A stretch of 64,000 nucleotides of DNA. It comes from Reclinomonas americana ATCC 50394 (lineage: Eukaryota > Jakobida > Jakobea > Jakobida). Under the pieces are notes generated by a model. It worked only from the letters and a program-made list of their open reading frames with translations. It was not told where the DNA came from and did not search any database. Of this stretch, positions 50,930 to 59,574 are shown piece by piece. Position 1 is the stretch's first letter. Each line of letters starts with the position of its first letter. The stretch is from the NCBI GenBank assembly GCA_048213135.1, contig PS015009.1, positions 310,001 through 374,000 of the forward strand, in the 5' to 3' direction. A program made the position numbers and the translations under genes.

Positions 50930-51823
50930 ATGGCTATTAAAAATGTTTCAGTAATCGGCGCCGGCACTATGGGTAATGGCATTGCGCATGTATTTGCCCA
51001 AAGCGGTTTTTCAGTAACCCTGGTGGATGTGAATGCCGCACAGTTGGAAAAGGCGCTGGCCACCATTGGCAAAAATTTCGACAGGCAGATCGCCAAAGGA
51101 AGCGCTACAGAAGAACAGAAGAAAGCGGCACTGGATAATGTAACCACCAGCACCGATGTAGCGACAGGCGTAGCCAATGCCCAGCTGGTAGTGGAAGCTG
51201 CAACGGAGAATACCGATCTTAAACTGAAAATATTCAAACAAATAGACGAGTCGGCTCCCGAAGGTTGCATACTCGCTACCAACACTTCTTCCATTTCCAT
51301 CACGAAGATCGCGGCAGTTACCAAACGTCCGGAACTGGTGATCGGTATGCATTTTATGAATCCCGTACCGGTAATGAAACTGGTGGAGATCATCAATGGT
51401 TATGCTACCAAAAAAGAAGTGACCGATGAGATTGTAGCCCTGAGCAAACAACTGGGTAAAGTACCCTGCGCTGTAAATGATTATCCCGGCTTTATTGCCA
51501 ACCGTATTTTAATGCCGATGATCAACGAAGCTATTTGCAGTTTGTATGAAGGCGTTGCCGGTGTGGAAGAAATTGACACCGTCATGAAACTGGGTATGGC
51601 CCACCCGATGGGACCGCTGCAGCTGGCGGATTTCATCGGCCTGGATGTTTGCCTGGCGATACTGCATGTACTGCACGACGGCTTTGGCAACCCCAAATAT
51701 GCACCCTGCCCGCTTTTGGTGAACATGGTAACAGCCGGTAAACTGGGCGCCAAAACAGGTGAAGGGTTTTATACGTATACGCCAGGGTCGAAAGACCTGG
51801 TGGTTAGTGAAAGGTTCAGGTAG
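50930..51823 (+). CDS. hbd: 3-Hydroxybutyryl-CoA dehydrogenase
   Basis: This 297-residue NAD(P)-dependent enzyme interconverts 3-hydroxybutyryl-CoA and acetoacetyl-CoA. The Rossmann motif is VIGAGTMGNGIAHVFAQSG (residues 6-24), with the catalytic His in GMHFMNP and the loop NRILMPMINEA. The last block, KTGEGFYTYTP, closes the substrate site. It probably acts downstream of the glutaryl-CoA dehydrogenase encoded before it. A crotonase that links the two steps is not in the window. Confidence 0.95.
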   Translation: MAIKNVSVIGAGTMGNGIAHVFAQSGFSVTLVDVNAAQLEKALATIGKNFDRQIAKGSATEEQKKAALDNVTTSTDVATGVANAQLVVEAATENTDLKLKIFKQIDESAPEGCILATNTSSISITKIAAVTKRPELVIGMHFMNPVPVMKLVEIINGYATKKEVTDEIVALSKQLGKVPCAVNDYPGFIANRILMPMINEAICSLYEGVAGVEEIDTVMKLGMAHPMGPLQLADFIGLDVCLAILHVLHDGFGNPKYAPCPLLVNMVTAGKLGAKTGEGFYTYTPGSKDLVVSERFR

Positions 51824-51847
51824 TTTTTTATATAATTACAGATAAGT

Positions 51848-51902
51848 AAAAGTCAAAATTCAAAAGTAAAAAAGGGTGTACCGCTTTTGAATTTTGACTT
51901 TT
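51848..51902. repeat. 19-bp perfect inverted repeat of the TTTTGAATTTTGACTTTTTA family
   Basis: AAAAGTCAAAATTCAAAAG (51848-51866) pairs perfectly with 51884-51902. It sits between convergent genes and could form a long AT-rich hairpin that ends transcription in both directions. A flanking TTTAATTTTTACTTTTTA extends it. Confidence 0.75.
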
Positions 51903-51915
51903 TAATTTTTACTTT

Positions 51916-52395
51916 TTATTTCTCCCTCCCGATAAAAGGCCCGTTGCCCAGCAGGTGATTGATCGCTTTAGTCACGTTCCTGTTTATGGATTCCTCTGTT
52001 TTAAGGTTATTGATATACCGCATGATCTCTTTACGGTACGAAGGTGAAAGCTGTTCAAAAGCGGTTTTTGCTTTTTTATTTTTGTCCAGTGCTGTTTGCA
52101 ATGCCGGGGGCATATCCGTTACGCGTGGCTTCGGATCGAAGCAGAGTCCGAATACCGCGGTGTCGCCTACGTCTTTACCCGCGGCTTTACGCATAGGCGT
52201 ATTCAGGTATAAACGCCATTTACCGCTGTACTTTACCAGGTTCTGGAGGAAAGCATGACCATCGATAGTGCCCTTTACCGGGATAGCTCCTCTATCTTTT
52301 CCTGCCTGTTTAAACAATTCTTTTAATGCCGCAGCCGGCAACAATACATAAGGGTTGATACCGATGATGAATATTTTAGCGGAAAATATGATCAT
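51916..52395 (-). CDS. YdeI/OmpD-associated family protein with DUF1905-like domain
   Basis: This 159-residue protein has a DUF1905-like part (about residues 5-80, KGTIDGHAFLQNLVKYSGKWRLYLNTPMRKAAGKDVGD) and a C-terminal YdeI-like helical part (PSYRKEIMRYINNLKTEESINRNVTKAI). The fold is associated with small cytoplasmic proteins of unknown job. The most upstream residues MIIFSAKIFIIG form the first strand. It is convergent with hbd. Confidence 0.85.
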   Translation of the reverse strand: MIIFSAKIFIIGINPYVLLPAAALKELFKQAGKDRGAIPVKGTIDGHAFLQNLVKYSGKWRLYLNTPMRKAAGKDVGDTAVFGLCFDPKPRVTDMPPALQTALDKNKKAKTAFEQLSPSYRKEIMRYINNLKTEESINRNVTKAINHLLGNGPFIGREK

Positions 52396-52511
52396 ATTAT
52401 TTGTCCAAAGATAATACGCTATAGAATTATTTTCACAGAGATGCCCGGAGGGTTTTCACAGAGAGAAGCTTTTCGTGTTATCCTATTAAAGACTCGTTAT
52501 TGGGATATCAG

Positions 52512-52548
52512 GAATTACAAATAAAAACATTAGTAATTCGTAATTATT
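52512..52548. repeat. AT-rich repeat (TAATTAGTAATT family)
   Basis: ATTACAAATAAAAACATTAGTAATTCGTAATTATT lies in the divergent spacer before the MscS gene. It matches the copy at 16952. Confidence 0.55.
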
Positions 52549-52576
52549 CTGGACTGGTTTTTGTCTTCTCTCACTT

Positions 52577-53143
52577 ATGAAAGATTTCTTACAATCCATC
52601 AATGAGCTCCACAAAGGCAGTTGGGAGAACCTGGTGTTGTTTTATGCCATCAAAATAGTCGCTGCCGTACTCATTTTAGTGATCGGTTTTTGGGTCATCA
52701 ATAAAATATCCAGGGCGTTGGGGAATTTCTTCAACAACCGCCGTATTGACCATACCGTAGGCACTTTCTTTAAAACACTGGTGAATGCTACTTTTAAGAT
52801 CATACTTGTCATCTTTGTTTTAAACTTCATCGGCATTCAAACCACCTCCATTGTGGCACTGATAGGCGCTGCGGGACTGGCCATAGGGCTGGCGCTACAG
52901 GGCACCCTCACCAACCTGGCCGGGGGCGTTATGCTCCTGCTGTTCCGGCCTTTCCGTGAAGGAGATATTATTGAAGCGCAGGGCAAACGCGGAAAAGTGA
53001 GGGATATACAAATCTTCAACACCATCCTTATTACCGACGACAATAAAAAAGTGATCATTCCCAACAGTATCCTTTCCAATGGCATCATTGAAAACCTCAC
53101 TAAAGCGGTTCCGCCGGAAAATAGTAATATTGAGAAAAAATAG
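52577..53143 (+). CDS. Short MscS-type mechanosensitive channel
   Basis: This 188-residue channel protein has three membrane segments (about 18-40, 62-86 and 90-118), the pore helix with the Gly/Ala-rich AAGLAIGLALQGTLTNLAGG, and a beta domain (GDIIEAQGKRGKVRDIQIFNTIL to NSILSNG). It stops shortly after that block. E. coli MscS has another 80 or so residues forming an alpha/beta vestibule, which this protein lacks. The next gene starts 2 bases later, so there is no hidden continuation. Gating may therefore differ. Confidence 0.9.
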   Translation: MKDFLQSINELHKGSWENLVLFYAIKIVAAVLILVIGFWVINKISRALGNFFNNRRIDHTVGTFFKTLVNATFKIILVIFVLNFIGIQTTSIVALIGAAGLAIGLALQGTLTNLAGGVMLLLFRPFREGDIIEAQGKRGKVRDIQIFNTILITDDNKKVIIPNSILSNGIIENLTKAVPPENSNIEKK

Positions 53144-53145
53144 AC

Positions 53146-53706
53146 ATGGGCAAAACACGTCTTTATATGATGGTCGTTGGTTGCAAACCCGAAGGCCGGT
53201 TCACAGAGCAACACGATATTTATTTTGGCATCGGTGGTTCCTTAAAAGAAGCAGCATCGCAGCTTGATGATTTCTGGCCCAACGGTGGTAAACTCCACAT
53301 CGACTCCTGGCGGGAAGTTAATAATGTGGACGGGTACAGGATAGAAGTAAAAGAACGCAGCGATGCGCATGCACAATCCAAAAAACTGTTCTTCCTCAAC
53401 CTGGGTGGTTATAAAAAGAATGACTTGGAAGAATACCACTACAAAATGCTGACTGCAGCCGCGGATAAAGGAGAGGCTGTTAAAACGGCGTTACAATCGG
53501 CCTTTTATCTTCACACCGGTTTTAAAGGGGCCGAATCGCACATAGATGACAAGTATGGTGTGGATGTAGACGATATGTACGAGATTGAAGACATCCTGCA
53601 TCCTTCTTTGCGGGATAAATATTTTATCGCGATCAGTGAAACAACCGATCCGCAACTCCCCGAAGACCCGGCACGACCAGGATATGTAAAACTGAGTTCC
53701 CTCTAA
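53146..53706 (+). CDS. DUF1543 domain protein
   Basis: This 186-residue protein has two copies of the DUF1543 fold (about residues 1-85 and 90-185). The start is TRLYMMVVGCKPEGRFTEQHDIYFG, and LHIDSWREVNNVDGY is diagnostic of the family. The function is unknown. It starts 2 bases after the MscS gene and precedes the VanZ gene by 20, in one apparent transcript. Confidence 0.88.
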   Translation: MGKTRLYMMVVGCKPEGRFTEQHDIYFGIGGSLKEAASQLDDFWPNGGKLHIDSWREVNNVDGYRIEVKERSDAHAQSKKLFFLNLGGYKKNDLEEYHYKMLTAAADKGEAVKTALQSAFYLHTGFKGAESHIDDKYGVDVDDMYEIEDILHPSLRDKYFIAISETTDPQLPEDPARPGYVKLSSL

Positions 53707-53726
53707 CCTCAACAAGGATCTGCCGC

Positions 53727-54254
53727 ATGATCTCCATCAACACCCGCAGCGCTTTTTTTCGGTTCATCTTATGGATGGTGCTGCTCGTGTATATGACCAT
53801 CATCACTAAACTCATCATTTTTAAAAAGCCGCTGGGCTATATAAAACGTTACCTGCTGCATGAATACAGTTGGGCCAAAGCAAAAGCGCATATGAAGGAG
53901 GCTAACCTGCAACCTTTCAAAACCATTAAACTGTACCTCTACAGCCATATCCGTGAGGAGTATGCCATCAGTAACCTGGCCGGTAATATTGTGGGATTCA
54001 TTCCGCTGGGATTATTGCTGCCGCTGCTTTTTCCCGCGCTGCGCACCGCATTCCGTACCATTCTTTGTGTATGCCTTGTCAGTATAGCTTTTGAACTGGT
54101 GCAACTGGTAAGTATGCTGGGTGTTTGCGATATCGATGATGTTATACTCAATACCCTCGGCGGAGCCATTGGCTATTTGTTGTTTTTCATGCTTACCCGG
54201 TTCGTTTCGCTTGATATGAAAAGCAGGCAGGAGATTCCTCCTGTGTCGGGATGA
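53727..54254 (+). CDS. VanZ family membrane protein, C-terminus ends in a dispersed repeat
   Basis: This 175-residue protein has four hydrophobic segments (about residues 8-28, 78-96, 106-125 and 138-160) and the VanZ-type NLAGNIVGFIPLGLLLPLLFP and ELVQLVSMLGVCDIDDVILNTLGGAIGYLLF. VanZ-like proteins are associated with glycopeptide resistance or other envelope roles. The last residues (QEIPPVSG) and the stop TGA are encoded by a partial copy of the TGTCAT repeat (CCTCCTGTGTCGGGATGA), so the repeat replaced or extended the native C-terminus. Confidence 0.87.
   Translation: MISINTRSAFFRFILWMVLLVYMTIITKLIIFKKPLGYIKRYLLHEYSWAKAKAHMKEANLQPFKTIKLYLYSHIREEYAISNLAGNIVGFIPLGLLLPLLFPALRTAFRTILCVCLVSIAFELVQLVSMLGVCDIDDVILNTLGGAIGYLLFFMLTRFVSLDMKSRQEIPPVSG
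54225..54254. repeat. Dispersed hairpin repeat, partial copy C
   Basis: The right half only: GCAGGAGATTCCTCCTGTGTCGGGATGACC matches the right half of copies A (17802) and B (21489). It supplies the VanZ stop codon at 54252-54254. Confidence 0.6.
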
Positions 54255-54330
54255 CCGGCATGTTCAAAATGCCGCACTACCAATACAAGGTCATTTTGCA
54301 TTTTTCCTTTTAAATTTTTACTTTACACCC

Positions 54331-54945
54331 ATGTCCAAACGCATTAAAGCCATCGATGATTACATTGCAAAGTCCGCCGATTTTGCAAAGCCCATCCTTA
54401 ATCATATCCGTGATGTGGTGCACAAAACCTGCCCGGAAGTGGAAGAGAAAATGAAATGGAGTTTCCCTCATTTCGATTATAAAGGTGAAATGATGTGCAG
54501 TATGGCAGCTTTCAAGCAGCATGCTGTAATGGGTTTCTGGAAAGCGGCCCTGATGAAAGATCCCGTGCTGACAGAAAACGCGAAAGCTGAAACCGCCATG
54601 GGACATATGGGAAGAATGGCTTCGCTGAAAGACCTTCCTTCCGACAAAAAACTGGCGGCCTACATCAAAGAAGCCATGGCATTAAATGATAAGGGCATTA
54701 AACTCTCTCCAAAACCGGTTACAGAAAAAAAAGAGCTGGCCATACCCGAGTACTTTACCAAAGCATTAAAGAAAAATAAAAAAGCATGGGAAACCTTCTC
54801 CGCCTTTTCTTATTCCCATAAAAAAGAATATGTAGAGTGGGTCACCGAAGCCAAAACAGAAGTTACCCGTGACAAACGGATGTCCAGTGCTATTGAGATG
54901 CTGGAAGAAGGCAAAAGCAGGAACTGGAAATACGCGAAAAAATAA
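54331..54945 (+). CDS. YdeI family protein (DUF1801-like)
   Basis: A 204-residue protein of the YdeI family: a DUF1801-like N-terminal domain (about residues 1-110; VVHKTCPEVEEKMKWSFPHFDYKGEMMCSMAAFKQHAVMGFWK) and a C-terminal YdeI-type helical domain (ALKKNKKAWETFSAFSYSHKKEYVEWVTEAKT). It is a distant relative of the protein at 51916. The function is unknown. A T-rich repeat (54300-54326) precedes its start. Confidence 0.87.
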   Translation: MSKRIKAIDDYIAKSADFAKPILNHIRDVVHKTCPEVEEKMKWSFPHFDYKGEMMCSMAAFKQHAVMGFWKAALMKDPVLTENAKAETAMGHMGRMASLKDLPSDKKLAAYIKEAMALNDKGIKLSPKPVTEKKELAIPEYFTKALKKNKKAWETFSAFSYSHKKEYVEWVTEAKTEVTRDKRMSSAIEMLEEGKSRNWKYAKK

Positions 54946-55006
54946 GTCGCCTGTATTATTGTAACATTCCCTGCTGCCAGACGTATTATCTCCAAACCAT
55001 ACACGT

Positions 55007-56242
55007 ATGCCCAGACTAATAGCCGCCTGTTTGCTGCTTTGCCTTTTCAGCCGTTGTACCAACAATAAAAGCCAGCCCAACCAGCAACAACTGAAAGATT
55101 CGCTGACCTATGAATTAAATGATATCTATGAACAGGGGCACTTTAATGGTTTTGGGGTGGCCATTGTTAATGAGAACGGTACACTTTACCAGGGCGGCGC
55201 CGGGTATGCGGATAAAAAGAACAATAAAAAATATACGGATCAAACCATACAGAATATTGCCTCTATCTCCAAAACGCTGATAGGCATCAGCCTGCTGAAA
55301 GCACAGGAAATGGGCAAACTGAAACTGGACGATCCCATTTCAAAATATCTTCCGTTCCCGGTCAGCAACCCCAACTTTCCGGGCTTACCGATAACGATAA
55401 GGCAACTCGCCACCCATACATCAGGCATCACTGATAATGAATTCTATAACACAAAGAATTATTATTATAAAAAAGACCAGGATCTCGATAAGGTGAAAAT
55501 GGTTTTTGATGAGACCTTTATTTTCAACAAACCGGATTCGGTTATCCCGCTTGAACGTTTCCTGCAGGACCTGCTCACCGAAAAGGGGCGGTGGTACAGC
55601 AAAAAAGGATTCACGCAAAACAAACCCGGTGAGCGATATGAGTATACCAACACCGGCGCCACGCTTGCCGCTTACATCATTGAAAGGGCCACGGGCACGG
55701 ACTTTGGGCGCTTTACTAAACAATATATTCTTGCTCCGTTACAAATGAATGCTTCAGGCTGGAAATTTGAGGAGGTAGACCTTTCCAAATATTCGAGGCT
55801 TTACTTAACGCCGGATACGCTGCTCCCCTATTATTACATGATCACCTACCCCGATGGCAATTTTATTACATCGGCCAACGATATGGGCAAATACCTTTCG
55901 GAGTTGATAAAGGGTTACGCAGGGCATGGAACACTGCTCAAGAAAGAAAGCTATGCAGAATTATTCAGGCAGCAATTGACCCCAACGCATTTCACCGAAC
56001 GGGATACCCAAAATCCTTATGATGATTCTTATAACACGGGCATTTTTATGGGGTTTAGTTTTGCGGGAAATATTGGTCATACCGGCGGAGATCCGGGTGT
56101 AAGTTCGATGATGTTCTTCGACCCCAAAACAAAAACAGGCCGTTATCTTGTTATCAATACCGATATCGTTGATAAAGCGGGCAATGATGAGTTCTACGGC
56201 ATCTGGGATATACTGGGCAAGTACCAGGACAAACTTCGCTGA
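55007..56242 (+). CDS. Class C beta-lactamase-like serine hydrolase, lipoprotein
   Basis: This 411-residue serine hydrolase of the beta-lactamase/penicillin-binding fold has a lipobox (CLFSRC, Cys17). The SxxK motif is Ser86-Lys89 (ASISKTLIG), YxN is Y-T-N in ERYEYTNTG and the third motif is HTGGDPG. The Trp and Gly regions are normal. It is likely an esterase or peptidase of this superfamily and not a proven antibiotic-degrading enzyme. It stands alone, converging on the MmcQ gene. Confidence 0.92.
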   Translation: MPRLIAACLLLCLFSRCTNNKSQPNQQQLKDSLTYELNDIYEQGHFNGFGVAIVNENGTLYQGGAGYADKKNNKKYTDQTIQNIASISKTLIGISLLKAQEMGKLKLDDPISKYLPFPVSNPNFPGLPITIRQLATHTSGITDNEFYNTKNYYYKKDQDLDKVKMVFDETFIFNKPDSVIPLERFLQDLLTEKGRWYSKKGFTQNKPGERYEYTNTGATLAAYIIERATGTDFGRFTKQYILAPLQMNASGWKFEEVDLSKYSRLYLTPDTLLPYYYMITYPDGNFITSANDMGKYLSELIKGYAGHGTLLKKESYAELFRQQLTPTHFTERDTQNPYDDSYNTGIFMGFSFAGNIGHTGGDPGVSSMMFFDPKTKTGRYLVINTDIVDKAGNDEFYGIWDILGKYQDKLR

Positions 56243-56244
56243 TA

Positions 56245-56574
56245 CTATTCTTTAATCTTTCCAACCAGCTTATAAGAGTCATCGATCATTTCCAGTATTT
56301 GCTTTTTGCTGAGCCTGCCGCCAACGATGACCGTGTTCCAGTGTTTTTTATTCATGTGGTATCCCGGCAATACATGATCAGGATATTCTTCCCGCAATTC
56401 CACAGCCTTGTCGGGGTCGCATTTTACATTGAACTGCAATGGTGAGGACTCCAGCGCCACCAGCAGGAACATCTTTTCCTTTACTTTAAATACAAGCGTG
56501 TCTTCCCCGAAAGGAAAGCCTTCTGTCACCCCGGGCTTTTGCAATACATGATCTCTTATGATGTCGATATCCAT
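56245..56574 (-). CDS. MmcQ/YjbR family DNA-binding protein
   Basis: This 109-residue protein is of the MmcQ/YjbR (CyaY-like fold) family. The N-terminus IDIIRDHVLQKPGVTEGFPFGEDTLVFKV and the C-terminal NKKHWNTVIVGGRLSKKQILEMIDDSY are diagnostic. The family binds DNA in some cases, but its job is unsettled. The gene's stop lies 2 bases from that of the convergent serine hydrolase. Confidence 0.92.
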   Translation of the reverse strand: MDIDIIRDHVLQKPGVTEGFPFGEDTLVFKVKEKMFLLVALESSPLQFNVKCDPDKAVELREEYPDHVLPGYHMNKKHWNTVIVGGRLSKKQILEMIDDSYKLVGKIKE

Positions 56575-56580
56575 GGAGAT

Positions 56581-56660
56581 GATTAAGAATTAAGAATTAT
56601 GAATTACGAATGAGCAGGCCTTTCTCCAACTACTCAGTACTAATTACTCACTACTAATAT
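56581..56660. repeat. AT-rich repeats upstream of the MmcQ gene
   Basis: AAGAATTAAGAATTATGAATTACG (56585 onward) and ACTAATTACTCACTACTAATA (56638 onward) belong to the TAATTAGTAATT group. Confidence 0.5.
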
Positions 56661-56991
56661 TCCGTTTTGCTTCTTCGAGTTTTTTATTGATCTGGCCGGT
56701 GAGGATATGCCAGAACATCACGAAGTCGGAGCCCAGGCTATAGAGGGGGTAAGTAAATGTGGCGGGTTTGTTCTTCTCTATAAAATAATGTCCCACCCAC
56801 GCAAAACCGTATCCGCAAACCGGTATCAGCGCCAGCATCCACCATTTCTGCAGGGCAATGGCCAGGATCAGTATAACAATCAGTCCTGCTGTTCCTAAAA
56901 AATGCAACACCCGGTTGGTGCCATCGGCATGTTCGGTAAGGTAATAGGGATAAAATGACCAGAAGGTTTGATACTTTTTTTCGGTTGACAT
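56644..56991 (-). CDS. DUF962 (Mpo1-like) membrane protein
   Basis: This 115-residue protein has two membrane hairpins: about residues 27-60 and 70-98. The HADGTNRVLHFLGTAG and YGFAWVGHYFIEKNKPATF blocks contain the His residues conserved in Mpo1/YGL010w. Yeast Mpo1 is an Fe(II)-dependent oxygenase of 2-hydroxy fatty acids in the ER. An analogous fatty-acid reaction here is possible but unproven. Confidence 0.9.
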   Translation of the reverse strand: MSTEKKYQTFWSFYPYYLTEHADGTNRVLHFLGTAGLIVILILAIALQKWWMLALIPVCGYGFAWVGHYFIEKNKPATFTYPLYSLGSDFVMFWHILTGQINKKLEEAKRNISSE

Positions 56992-57011
56992 GGGAAACTG
57001 TTTCCAGAAAA

Positions 57012-57620
57012 TTACGAAATCTTCTTCACTTCCACATTTTGCAGATCACCGAGGCGGTACAGCACTTCATCCAGCCGGTTCATGGGTACACCTGCATGAA
57101 TATGGCAGAACAACTGCATATCCTGCCGTATGATATTACAGTTGAATTGTTTCAGTACCATCATCACATCATTTACCTGTGTATAATCAAACTGTATGTC
57201 ATACACCACTTCCACCTGTTTCTGTATGATGGGCGTTACCTGCAAAGCCAGGCTGGTTGAAGTTTTGTAGGCATTGATAAGCCCGGGTACACCGAGCAGC
57301 GTTCCCCCGAAATAGCGCACCACCACCACCAGTACATTGGTAAGCTGTTTGCTGTCGATCTGCCCCAGAATAGGACGGCCCGCCGATCCGGAAGGTTCAC
57401 CGTCATCACTTACCCGGAACTGGTTACCGTCGGTGCCAATGCGGTAGGCAAAGCAATGATGCACTGCCTTGGGATGTTCCTTTTTCAGCGATTGCAGTTT
57501 TTCTTTGAATTCTTCAACAGAAGATAATGGAAAAGCGTAGGCGATAAACCGGCTGCCCCTGTCCTTAAATTCAGCGGAGGCTTCCTGGGAAATGGTATAA
57601 TAAAAATCAGTTGTGCTCAT
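57012..57620 (-). CDS. YigZ/IMPACT family protein
   Basis: A 202-residue protein with an UPF0029 (IMPACT) domain: KDRGSRFIAYAFPLSS, AVHHCFAYRIG and the diagnostic SDDGEPSGSAGRPILGQI, followed by VVVVRYFGGTLLGVPGLINAYKTS. The C-terminal DUF1949-like part (about residues 140-200) completes it. The function is uncertain; a link to translation stress is known for the eukaryotic protein. It is probably in an operon with the transporter gene upstream on the same strand. Confidence 0.95.
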   Translation of the reverse strand: MSTTDFYYTISQEASAEFKDRGSRFIAYAFPLSSVEEFKEKLQSLKKEHPKAVHHCFAYRIGTDGNQFRVSDDGEPSGSAGRPILGQIDSKQLTNVLVVVVRYFGGTLLGVPGLINAYKTSTSLALQVTPIIQKQVEVVYDIQFDYTQVNDVMMVLKQFNCNIIRQDMQLFCHIHAGVPMNRLDEVLYRLGDLQNVEVKKIS

Positions 57621-57645
57621 GTAAGTGAATGCAATGCGTAAATAA

Positions 57646-58518
57646 TTACCCGAAGGCGATCAGGGCAATGGCGGCAAGGGAAAGGGCGATGCCTGCCCAG
57701 TTAACAGCGGTCAGTTTTTCCCTGAACAGCAGCCAGGCCACCACCGAGCTGAACAGCACGATACCCATATTGTTGACCGGTATACTCTGGCTGCTCTGCA
57801 AAGGACTGCTCTTTAAAAACTTCACCAGGCACCAGATGGAAAAATAATTGGGAATGCCGATCAGGATGCCGGCCGCCAGGTTTTTGAATGCAAACTGTTG
57901 CTTCTTCCTGGCATACTGCACCAGCAGAATGATGGTGCCGATAGTGGCCGCGGAAAGGAAGCCTGCAATCAGGAACGCATTACTCGTTTCGGCAGTTACA
58001 TGTTTTTGTTGCACATGGTTGATGAGCGCATCCAGTAAACCACTGCCGATGAAAAGAACGACAGGAAAAATGTATTTACTTCCACCAGCAGTACCATCTC
58101 CACCCTGGCCGGGCTGGTAACAGGTGAGTACCACCGCCAGCAACGCCAGCACAATACCCGCTATCTTCCAGCCCTGCAGCACTTCGTTGTACAGGTACAC
58201 AGACAGAACAACAGGGATGATAAGTGATAATTTATTCGCTACAGAAGCAACGGCGACACCATTCTTCTGCGCCGTTATGCCTACGATATTGAATATGGAA
58301 ATGAACATACCTCCCATGAGGCAGGCCCAGCGGAACCAGGGCTGATCAGCTGAACTAGTATGTATCGGAAAAGAACCATTCACTACAGATCCGGTGATGA
58401 CGCAGGTGATGTAATTAAAAACGATCGCCTGGAAAATGCTGATCCCCATTCGCTGGCAGGCTTTAAAAGCCAGGGTAAGGTAACTGCTTAAAACAATGCT
58501 TCCTAAAAGATATATCAT
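57646..58518 (-). CDS. EamA/DMT family transporter
   Basis: This 290-residue integral membrane protein has about ten membrane segments in the drug/metabolite transporter pattern, seen as two EamA repeats. Repeat 2 contains PLQSSQSIPVNNMGIVLFSSVVAWLLFREKLTAVNWAGIALSLAAI, the usual final block. The N-terminus MIYLLGSIVLSSYL is a membrane helix. The substrate is unknown. It is followed on the minus strand by the YigZ gene after 25 bases and lies below ribD. Confidence 0.9.
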   Translation of the reverse strand: MIYLLGSIVLSSYLTLAFKACQRMGISIFQAIVFNYITCVITGSVVNGSFPIHTSSADQPWFRWACLMGGMFISIFNIVGITAQKNGVAVASVANKLSLIIPVVLSVYLYNEVLQGWKIAGIVLALLAVVLTCYQPGQGGDGTAGGSKYIFPVVLFIGSGLLDALINHVQQKHVTAETSNAFLIAGFLSAATIGTIILLVQYARKKQQFAFKNLAAGILIGIPNYFSIWCLVKFLKSSPLQSSQSIPVNNMGIVLFSSVVAWLLFREKLTAVNWAGIALSLAAIALIAFG

Positions 58519-58529
58519 GTATTCAATCG

Positions 58530-59570
58530 TTAATGGTGCAGGTAAAAATGGATGATATCCTCACCTGCTGTTATAGTTTGTTTCTGCCTGGCCTGTGACA
58601 GTTGCGGCGCTTGCAGCCCTTCCCCTATCTCCATTGCAGGATTGACAATGACACGGGTCTCATCCCAAAGCCCCGCATCAATAAAGGACTGTAATAATGC
58701 GGCGCCGCCTTCTACCATGATACTTTGCACCTGTAATTCATGTAATGCCTCTAAAACCTGCGGCAATACAGGTTTTGTTTTGTCCAGCCGGTACCTGTGA
58801 TTATTCCCATTCTTTTCTTCCTTTTCCCCGTTAAAGATCAGCGTGGGAACAGTGCCATCCAGAACACGCAGGTGAGCTGGCAGCCTGTTATTCCTGTCCA
58901 GCACAACACGCAACGGATCTTTACCCGGCCACAAACGCGTGGTGAGTGAAGGGTTGTCTTTTATAGCGGTACCGGTACCTATCATGATAGCGGCTTCCTC
59001 GCTGCGCCAGCGATGAACGATGCGGTTGGCGGTGTCGCCGCTGATCAGCAAACGTTCACTGGTATGTCCCGCTATAAATCCGTCGGCGCTCTGCGCCCAT
59101 TTCAGAATTACATAAGGTCTTTGCTGCCGGTGAAAGGTAAAGAAACGTTTATTGAGTTCCGTGGCTTCGGGTTCACAAATGCCGGTTATCACTTCAATGC
59201 CTGCCGCTGTCAGTTGTTGTATGCCTTTCCCATTTACTTGTGCAAAAGGATCGGCACAACCGATCACCACCACGGGTATTTTTTCGCGGATGATCAGCTG
59301 GCTGCAGGGTGGCGTTTTACCGAAATGAGCACAGGGCTCCAGGGAAACATACATCGTACTTTGAGGAACCAGGTGCCGGTCTGCTTCGCTGACACTGTTC
59401 ACACAGTTCACTTCCGCATGGGCCTGCCCGTATTGACGGTGATATCCCTGCCCGATGATCCTGTCGTTATGTACCAGTACGGCGCCCACCATGGGGTTGG
59501 GGGCTACCCTGCCAGCGCCCAGTTGGGCCAGTTGCAGGCAGTATTGCATATATTTTTCGTGAACAGACAA
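58530..59570 (-). CDS. ribD: Bifunctional riboflavin biosynthesis protein RibD
   Basis: A deaminase-reductase of 346 residues. The N-terminal part (zinc motif HAEVNC and PCAHFGKTPPC) deaminates the pyrimidine intermediate, and the C-terminal part (about residues 145-346) reduces it with NADPH. I choose the TTG at 59570, which gives MSVHEKYMQYCLQLAQLG, the form that aligns with other RibD N-termini. The extra frame to 59630 overlaps prmC and is not conserved. The alternative is ATG at 59549. A TATTTTTG element is 5 bases upstream of the TTG. Confidence 0.92.
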   Translation of the reverse strand: MSVHEKYMQYCLQLAQLGAGRVAPNPMVGAVLVHNDRIIGQGYHRQYGQAHAEVNCVNSVSEADRHLVPQSTMYVSLEPCAHFGKTPPCSQLIIREKIPVVVIGCADPFAQVNGKGIQQLTAAGIEVITGICEPEATELNKRFFTFHRQQRPYVILKWAQSADGFIAGHTSERLLISGDTANRIVHRWRSEEAAIMIGTGTAIKDNPSLTTRLWPGKDPLRVVLDRNNRLPAHLRVLDGTVPTLIFNGEKEEKNGNNHRYRLDKTKPVLPQVLEALHELQVQSIMVEGGAALLQSFIDAGLWDETRVIVNPAMEIGEGLQAPQLSQARQKQTITAGEDIIHFYLHH

Positions 59571-59574
59571 GCCG

